Assembly (NCBI GenBank): GCA_902795345.1
Contig: CADBKO010000009.1
Coordinates: forward strand, 57,951 to 121,950
DNA from: Oscillospiraceae bacterium
Lineage (GTDB): Bacteria; Bacillota; Clostridia; Oscillospirales; Oscillospiraceae
Reading direction: 5' to 3'
Length of the DNA: 64,000 bases
The notes under the pieces: model-generated
What the model was told of the DNA's origin: nothing
Database searches by the model: none
What the model saw: the letters and a program-made list of their open reading frames with translations, nothing else
Position numbers and translations under genes: made by a program
Shown here: positions 59,830 to 64,000 of the stretch, piece by piece
Position numbering within the stretch: the first letter of the stretch is position 1
How the letters are laid out: the number at the start of each line of letters is the position of its first letter

Positions 59830-60387
59830 CTATGGAAGAAGCAGCCGCTGGAGCATGGCCACCAGCTCCCGGAGCTGGGGTTCCACGGGGCCTCCCTTGT
59901 GGTTCGCGGCCAGGAAGCGCACCGGGGCGAAAAGCACCGCCGCCAGGTTCAGGTCGCTGCACCGCCGGATAAGGCCGTGGGCCTGGTATTGATGGATCAG
60001 GTCGAAGATGCCGCAGCAGCACTCCTGCTGGGATACGTATTCCGACAGGGTGGGGCAGCGGGCGCACTGCTCCACGAAGCTGAATACCTCCTCATGCTCC
60101 ACAGTGTAGGTATAGCAGCCCTGCACGATGGCCTCGATCAGCTCCGCAGCCCCCATGCCGGGGCGGATGCGCCGGTCCACATACTGATAGGACTGGTAGG
60201 AGTATTCCCGGAAGGCCGCGGAGAGCAGGGCTTCCTTGCTGTCGTAATAGATATAGATGGTGGCGGGGGAGACCCCGGCTTCCCGGGCGATCTTGGCGAC
60301 GGAGGCGCCGTTGATGCCCTCCCGCAGGATCAGCCGGACCATGGCTTCCTTGATCCGCTGTTGCTTTTCGTAGTCTCTGGTTCTCAT
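59830..60387 (-). CDS. TetR family transcriptional regulator
   Basis: 185 residues. The N-terminal helix-turn-helix is ASVAKIAREAGVSPATIYIY followed by YDSKEALL, typical of TetR. The C-terminal ligand domain is cysteine-rich in one stretch (QCARCP ... QECCCGIF), possibly metal- or thiol-responsive (inference). Own promoter holds an operator between -35 and -10. It precedes lon on the same strand; the VOC and MATE genes lie upstream on the same strand but beyond its promoter. Confidence 0.92.
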   Translation of the reverse strand: MRTRDYEKQQRIKEAMVRLILREGINGASVAKIAREAGVSPATIYIYYDSKEALLSAAFREYSYQSYQYVDRRIRPGMGAAELIEAIVQGCYTYTVEHEEVFSFVEQCARCPTLSEYVSQQECCCGIFDLIHQYQAHGLIRRCSDLNLAAVLFAPVRFLAANHKGGPVEPQLRELVAMLQRLLLP

Positions 60388-60406
60388 GTTGCGTTCACCT
60401 GAGCAT

Positions 60407-60435
60407 ATAATAAACGATCATTCATTTATTGTCAA
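60407..60435 (-). promoter_or_regulatory. tetR promoter with operator filling the spacer
   Basis: Minus-strand TTGACA (60430-60435), 17 bases, TATTAT (60407-60412). The operator AATAAACGAT-CATTCATTTATT (60409-60430) occupies the spacer exactly, consistent with steric autorepression. Confidence 0.85.
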
Positions 60436-60476
60436 GAGGGAAATGTCCCTATTATGAATAGCGGTTGAAAGGCAAG

Positions 60477-60510
60477 CGGTCCGGGCGGCTCAGCCGCCCG
60501 GACCGATTTT
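60477..60510. terminator. Strong hairpin near the VOC gene end
   Basis: CGGTCCGGGCGGCT pairs with the facing GCCGCCCGGACCG around CA. The T run is on the plus strand, where no gene ends; on the minus strand it follows the VOC stop but only a short T-containing tail is seen. Confidence 0.55.
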
Positions 60511-60524
60511 TGCCGGTGTTGCCT

Positions 60525-60908
60525 TTACTTCGCGTATTCCACGTATTCCAGGGTCTCCCCGTTGGGGCCGGTGAAGAACACGTTCTTCATGCCGGAGGGG
60601 AAGAAGTCGGGCGCGCAGCCGGGATCGGGCACATCCACGCCCTTGGCCCGCAGGTCCGCCACCGCGTCCTCAATGTTGAGGACTTCCAGGGCGATGTGGG
60701 CGATGGGGCCGCCGGGGGCCATTTTTCCGGCAGAGATGAATTCGATCACCAGACCGTAGCCCTCCACGAAGGTGAGGGGCATGGGGCCCATCTTGCCCGC
60801 GTACCAGGGGCGGAAGCCCAGCTTTTCGCAGTACCACTTGACGCTCTCTTCCGCGTTGTCGGTCATGATGCCCACATGGCACAGACCCTTGAACAGATAA
60901 TTTGCCAT
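60525..60908 (-). CDS. VOC (glyoxalase/bleomycin resistance-like) protein
   Basis: 127 residues with two VOC half-repeats. KGLCHVGIMTDNAEESVKWY opens the first; the second has HIALEVLNIEDAVADLRAKG; the last strand is GPNGETLEYVEY with the usual metal-ligand Glu. Cofactor and substrate unknown; methylmalonyl-CoA epimerase and lactoylglutathione lyase are distant relatives. It follows the MATE gene closely and may be cotranscribed with it. Confidence 0.85.
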   Translation of the reverse strand: MANYLFKGLCHVGIMTDNAEESVKWYCEKLGFRPWYAGKMGPMPLTFVEGYGLVIEFISAGKMAPGGPIAHIALEVLNIEDAVADLRAKGVDVPDPGCAPDFFPSGMKNVFFTGPNGETLEYVEYAK

Positions 60909-60933
60909 TTTGTTTTCTCCTTTTATGTTTTAT

Positions 60934-62322
60934 TTATTTGCTGTCCTTTAATTCCAGTTTTTCGATGTGGCTGACCTTTTTGATCCATTTGCCGCTGCGC
61001 AGACGGAAGATGCACCACACGGCCTTGATCACGTTGTCGATGCGGATGCAGCAGTAGGTCCAGAAGGGGGGAAGATGCCACACGAGACCGGCCAGCCAGC
61101 CCAGGGGGATGGAGGCGATCCAGAGGAACAGGATGTCTGCCACCATGAGAAAGCGGGTATCTCCGCCGCCCCGCAGCACGCCCTTGGTCATGACGTTGTT
61201 GGTGGCCTGGAAGAAGACGATGAAAGCCTGGGCGTACATAAGGGAATAGGCGATCCGGTTGGTGTCCTCCGTGAGCTTGTAGAAATCCACTACGGGGTGG
61301 CCGATGGCCAGAATGATGCCCCCCGCCAGGAGACCCAGGGCCATGCCCAGGCCGATGAAGGCCTCGCCCTGCCGCTGGGTGCGCTCCACGTCGCCCTGGC
61401 CCAGGGTGTTGCCGGTGACGATGGTCGCCGCCTGGGCCACCCCCTGGATCACCACGGTGCTGCAGGACTGGACCACGGCGGTGATGGCCTGGGCGGAAAC
61501 AAAGTTTTCCCCCAGCCGCCCGAAGACCATGCCCACGGCGTTGTTCCCCAGAGCCAGCAGCCCGTCGGAAATCAGCACGGGGATGCTGATTTTGATATAG
61601 TCCCCAACCAGATCGGCGCATTTCAGGAAGAGGTGCCGGATCCGGTAGCCGATGCTCTTGTCCTTCAGGAAGAAATAGCCGCCGATGACGGCAAATTCAA
61701 ATGCCCGGGAGATGAGGGTGCCCAGGGCGGCCCCCTCGATCTCCATCCGCGGCATGCCCAGCTTGCCGAAGATGAAGACCCAGTTGAAGAAAATGTTGAC
61801 GAAGAAAGCGCCGATAGAGGTATAGAGGGGGATCTTCATGAGCCCCACGTTGCGCAGCACCAGGGTCAGGGTCAGGGCAAGCCCCTGGAAATAATAGCAG
61901 GCGACGATCCAGCGCATATACCGTCTTCCGGCGTCGATGATACCCGGGTCCGGCGTATACAGCCGCATGATGCTCCGGGGCGCAAGGATCGTCGCCAGGG
62001 TGAAGAGGGTGCCCAGCAGCAGCGTCAGGCGGAGCATGATGGTGATGCTCTTGCGGAGGTTATCCTTGTCCCCCATGCCCCAGAAGCGGGCGATCAGCAC
62101 GCTGGCCCCCATGCCCAGACCCATGCAGAAGATCTGAAAGACCTGCACGAACTGATTGGCCAGGGAGGAGGCGCTCAGCTGCGTTTCCCCCATGCTGCCC
62201 AGCATGACGGTGTCCATCATGTTGACGCCGATGGTGATGAGGCTTTGGAGGGCTATGGGGACGGCGATATGCAAAACCTTCCGGTAAAATGCTTTGTCCT
62301 TGACGATGAAGTGGAAACTCAT
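60934..62322 (-). CDS. MATE family exporter
   Basis: 462 residues, twelve membrane helices; early VPIALQSLITIGVNMMDTVM and a later repeat ISIPVLISDGLLALGNNAVG are typical. It exports an unknown substrate using a cation gradient. The ATG is 43 bases from a -10. It leads a probable MATE-VOC operon. Sequence differs clearly from the MATE gene at 54.8 kb, so the two are not recent duplicates. Confidence 0.92.
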   Translation of the reverse strand: MSFHFIVKDKAFYRKVLHIAVPIALQSLITIGVNMMDTVMLGSMGETQLSASSLANQFVQVFQIFCMGLGMGASVLIARFWGMGDKDNLRKSITIMLRLTLLLGTLFTLATILAPRSIMRLYTPDPGIIDAGRRYMRWIVACYYFQGLALTLTLVLRNVGLMKIPLYTSIGAFFVNIFFNWVFIFGKLGMPRMEIEGAALGTLISRAFEFAVIGGYFFLKDKSIGYRIRHLFLKCADLVGDYIKISIPVLISDGLLALGNNAVGMVFGRLGENFVSAQAITAVVQSCSTVVIQGVAQAATIVTGNTLGQGDVERTQRQGEAFIGLGMALGLLAGGIILAIGHPVVDFYKLTEDTNRIAYSLMYAQAFIVFFQATNNVMTKGVLRGGGDTRFLMVADILFLWIASIPLGWLAGLVWHLPPFWTYCCIRIDNVIKAVWCIFRLRSGKWIKKVSHIEKLELKDSK

Positions 62323-62364
62323 GAAGCGCGAAAGCCTTCTTTACTCATTTCATGTAACTATTCT

Positions 62365-62393
62365 ATTATAACAGAAGCGCAATTCTGTTGCAA
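62365..62393 (-). promoter_or_regulatory. Sigma-A promoter of the MATE-VOC genes
   Basis: TTGCAA and TATAAT on the minus strand with a 17-base spacer. Confidence 0.75.
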
Positions 62394-62492
62394 TGTTTTC
62401 GACGTGTTCTCGCCCCGGCTTCGGAAATCGCCTTCGAAAACGGAGTATCGTGTTTCCTCCAAAAAATGGGGGCTTCCCTTTTTCTTATATTA

Positions 62493-62501
62493 TGATATAC
62501 T
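62493..62501 (+). promoter_or_regulatory. Extended -10 candidate for glnA
   Basis: TGATATACT lies 31 bases before the glnA start. The -35 region (TTCCCT, 16-base spacer) is poor. No GlnR/TnrA-type palindrome is evident. Confidence 0.5.
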
Positions 62502-62531
62502 ATCTTTTATATCAGCAGAGGAGGCCGGAGC

Positions 62532-63854
62532 ATGGATAAAAACGAGATCATCCGCGTGGTGCGGGAGCAAAACGTCAGGTTCATCCGCTTGCAGGTCACG
62601 GATATTTTCGGGCAGCTGAAGAACGTGGCCATCACCGCTTCTCAGATCGAGAAGGCCATGGACAACCAGATCGCCTTCGACGGTTCTTCCATCGAGGGCT
62701 TTGTCCGCATTCACGAGAGCGACCAGTATCTCTGGCCTGACCCGGAGACCTTCCAGCTCCTGCCCTGGGACCGGGGACTGGGCAGCGTGGCCCGGCTCAT
62801 CTGCGACGTCCATAACCCCGACGGGACCCCCTTCGTGGGCGACCCTCGCTATGTGCTGAAGCAGCAGCTGGCCAAGGCCGCCGCCCTGGGCTATACCTTC
62901 AATGTGGGCCCGGAGTGCGAGTTTTATCTCTTCAAGACCGACGAGATGGGCCGCCCCACCCTGGAACCCAACGACGAGGGCGCCTATTTCGACATGGGCC
63001 CCCTGGACAACGGGGAAAAGACCCGGAGCGAGATCTGCCTGACCCTGGAGGAGATGGGATTTGAGATCGAAGCCAGCCACCATGAGTGCGGCCACGGGCA
63101 GCATGAGATCGACTTCAAGTATGCCGAAGCACTGGAGGCAGCGGACGATATCCTGACCTTCAAGCTGGCGGTGAAGACCGTGGCGGGGCTGAACGGGTTC
63201 CACGCCACCTTCATGCCAAAGCCCATCTTCGGCATGGCGGGCAGCGGCATGCATACCAATATGTCCCTTTTCAAGGATGGGGAAAACGTGTTCTTCGATC
63301 CGGCCGCCCCTCAGAAGCTATCCGATACCGCCCGGCATTTCATCGCCGGCCTTCTGGAGCATGTCCCGGCCATGTGCGCTGTCACGAATCCTCTGGTGAA
63401 TTCCTACAAGCGGCTGGTGCCCGGCTTCGAGGCCCCCTGCTACCTGGCCTGGAGCACCCAGAACCGCAGCGCCCTGGTGCGGGTCCCCGCGGCCCGGGGC
63501 AAGAGCACCCGGGTGGAGCTGCGCAGCCCCGACCCCGCCTGCAACCCCTATCTGAGCCTGGCCCTCTGCCTGGCCGCCGGGCTGGACGGGGTGGAGCGGA
63601 AGCTGGAACCCCCCGCGGAGGTGGCGGAAAATATATACGGCATGACCAAGTCCCAGCGGGAGGAGAAGGGCATCCGCAATCTCCCCGGCAGCCTGGAGGA
63701 GGCCATCGCCGCCTTCAAGGGCGATCCTCTGATCCGCCAGACCCTGGGGGACCATGTCTACCGCCAATATCTCAACGGCAAGGAGACCGAGTGGGAGGAA
63801 TACCGCACCCGCGTCAGCTCCTGGGAAGTCCAGCGGTATATCGGGAATTATTGA
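62532..63854 (+). CDS. glnA: Glutamine synthetase, type I (alpha)
   Basis: 440 residues. Makes glutamine from glutamate, ammonia and ATP. Beta-Grasp N-terminal ([19 protein letters not shown]), catalytic GPECEFYLF, then [20 protein letters not shown] (exact family block) and NRSALVRVP. The short GSI-alpha form lacks the insertion of GSI-beta, and no adenylylation-type Tyr site is seen, so feedback rather than adenylylation is expected. GAGGAGGCCGGAGC precedes the ATG. Confidence 0.96.
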   Translation: MDKNEIIRVVREQNVRFIRLQVTDIFGQLKNVAITASQIEKAMDNQIAFDGSSIEGFVRIHESDQYLWPDPETFQLLPWDRGLGSVARLICDVHNPDGTPFVGDPRYVLKQQLAKAAALGYTFNVGPECEFYLFKTDEMGRPTLEPNDEGAYFDMGPLDNGEKTRSEICLTLEEMGFEIEASHHECGHGQHEIDFKYAEALEAADDILTFKLAVKTVAGLNGFHATFMPKPIFGMAGSGMHTNMSLFKDGENVFFDPAAPQKLSDTARHFIAGLLEHVPAMCAVTNPLVNSYKRLVPGFEAPCYLAWSTQNRSALVRVPAARGKSTRVELRSPDPACNPYLSLALCLAAGLDGVERKLEPPAEVAENIYGMTKSQREEKGIRNLPGSLEEAIAAFKGDPLIRQTLGDHVYRQYLNGKETEWEEYRTRVSSWEVQRYIGNY

Positions 63855-63870
63855 GAAGATATGGAAACTC

Positions 63871-63907
63871 CGCCGGGACGCGAAATCGCGTCCCGGCGAA
63901 CTTTTTT
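63871..63907 (+). terminator. Rho-independent terminator of glnA
   Basis: CGCCGGGACGCG and CGCGTCCCGGCG pair around AAAT, followed by AAC and six T. Confidence 0.92.
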
Positions 63908-63916
63908 GTAAAGGAA

Positions 63917-64000
63917 AACCACCGGCCGTGCCGGTGGTTCCAAAAAGCTTTAGCTATGCAAAGAAAAAAGTGTCCTCCTTTGGTATTATGGGTGTGGTTC
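63917..64000 (-). other. Right-edge segment: hairpin and possible leader of a minus-strand gene
   Basis: AACCACCGGC pairs with GCCGGTGGTT around CGT; on the minus strand the tail TTCCTTT could end a transcript arriving from beyond the window. AAAGGAGGAC occurs further right on the minus strand but has no usable start codon after it. Nothing else is interpretable. Confidence 0.35.

Noticed and set aside
60477..60540. GGTGTTGCC near the VOC gene as a third copy of the TTAA-bounded repeat
   Set aside because: Only nine bases match and neither the other end nor the internal stem is present.
63940..64000. Right edge as an insertion-sequence end
   Set aside because: Too short to judge; no inverted end or transposase codons can be seen.

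Overview
This window looks like the chromosome of a high-GC, endospore-forming, anaerobic Clostridia, most like the Oscillospiraceae of the gut. The evidence is spmA/spmB, a YtvI-type membrane protein and a DacF-like carboxypeptidase, Clostridia-only small families (DUF1934, DUF5685, DUF6514, DUF2812/PadR pairs, a double-OB SSB-like protein), oxygen-sensitive enzymes (IorAB, an Fe-S old yellow enzyme, a UGSC-like protein), an S-layer-homology protein, and textbook sigma-A promoters with 17-base spacers. The lineage is inferred from gene content; no search was run. I see no rRNA, tRNA, CRISPR array, prophage or complete insertion sequence. At least seven genes appear to start with TTG.

Layout. 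1-6.8 kb: a truncated UGSC-like gene, an unknown gene, then murI-DUF1934-argS convergent with spmAB, and an AbrB-type regulator. 6.8-14.8 kb: an old yellow enzyme divergent from a DnaQ-like exonuclease, a cassette of five hairpins, the rplU-rpmA-obgE operon, ytvI, and DUF5685-mntP. 14.9-17.9 kb: a URO-D family protein, an FAD protein and a thioesterase. 17.9-25.5 kb: a heterodimeric ABC exporter, then a marR-iorA-iorB operon with three operator copies. 25.7-30.4 kb: a nitrilase; a sodium-pump beta subunit with a gamma/biotinyl-like fusion protein that lacks the biotin lysine; DUF6514; a P-loop protein; DacF.

30.5-46.4 kb is mostly plus strand: thiI-cinA, a YcdB/SLH exoprotein, a divergent PadR-DUF2812 pair, then a long co-directional run of FG-GAP lipoprotein, response regulator, histidine kinase, yqhQ, prmC, recA, recX, rimO and pgsA. 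46.4-53 kb: hslO, an SSB-like gene, a ProX-like deacylase, a flavin reductase, a cluster of small unknown membrane or secreted proteins, and an FMN riboswitch controlling ribU. 53-64 kb: a CYTH-alanine racemase fusion, a MATE exporter, a HAD phosphatase, tetR and lon with matching operators, a VOC protein, a second MATE exporter, and glnA.

Most genes are housekeeping. The observations most worth following are the lysine-less biotinyl domain paired with OadB, the CYTH-Alr fusion, a ~170-bp palindromic repeat bounded by TTAA that lies directly on the 3' ends of two genes, L27 with neither its Firmicutes N-terminal extension nor the neighbouring Prp protease gene, an arginyl-tRNA synthetase without histidines in its HIGH motif, and several operator architectures readable from sequence.
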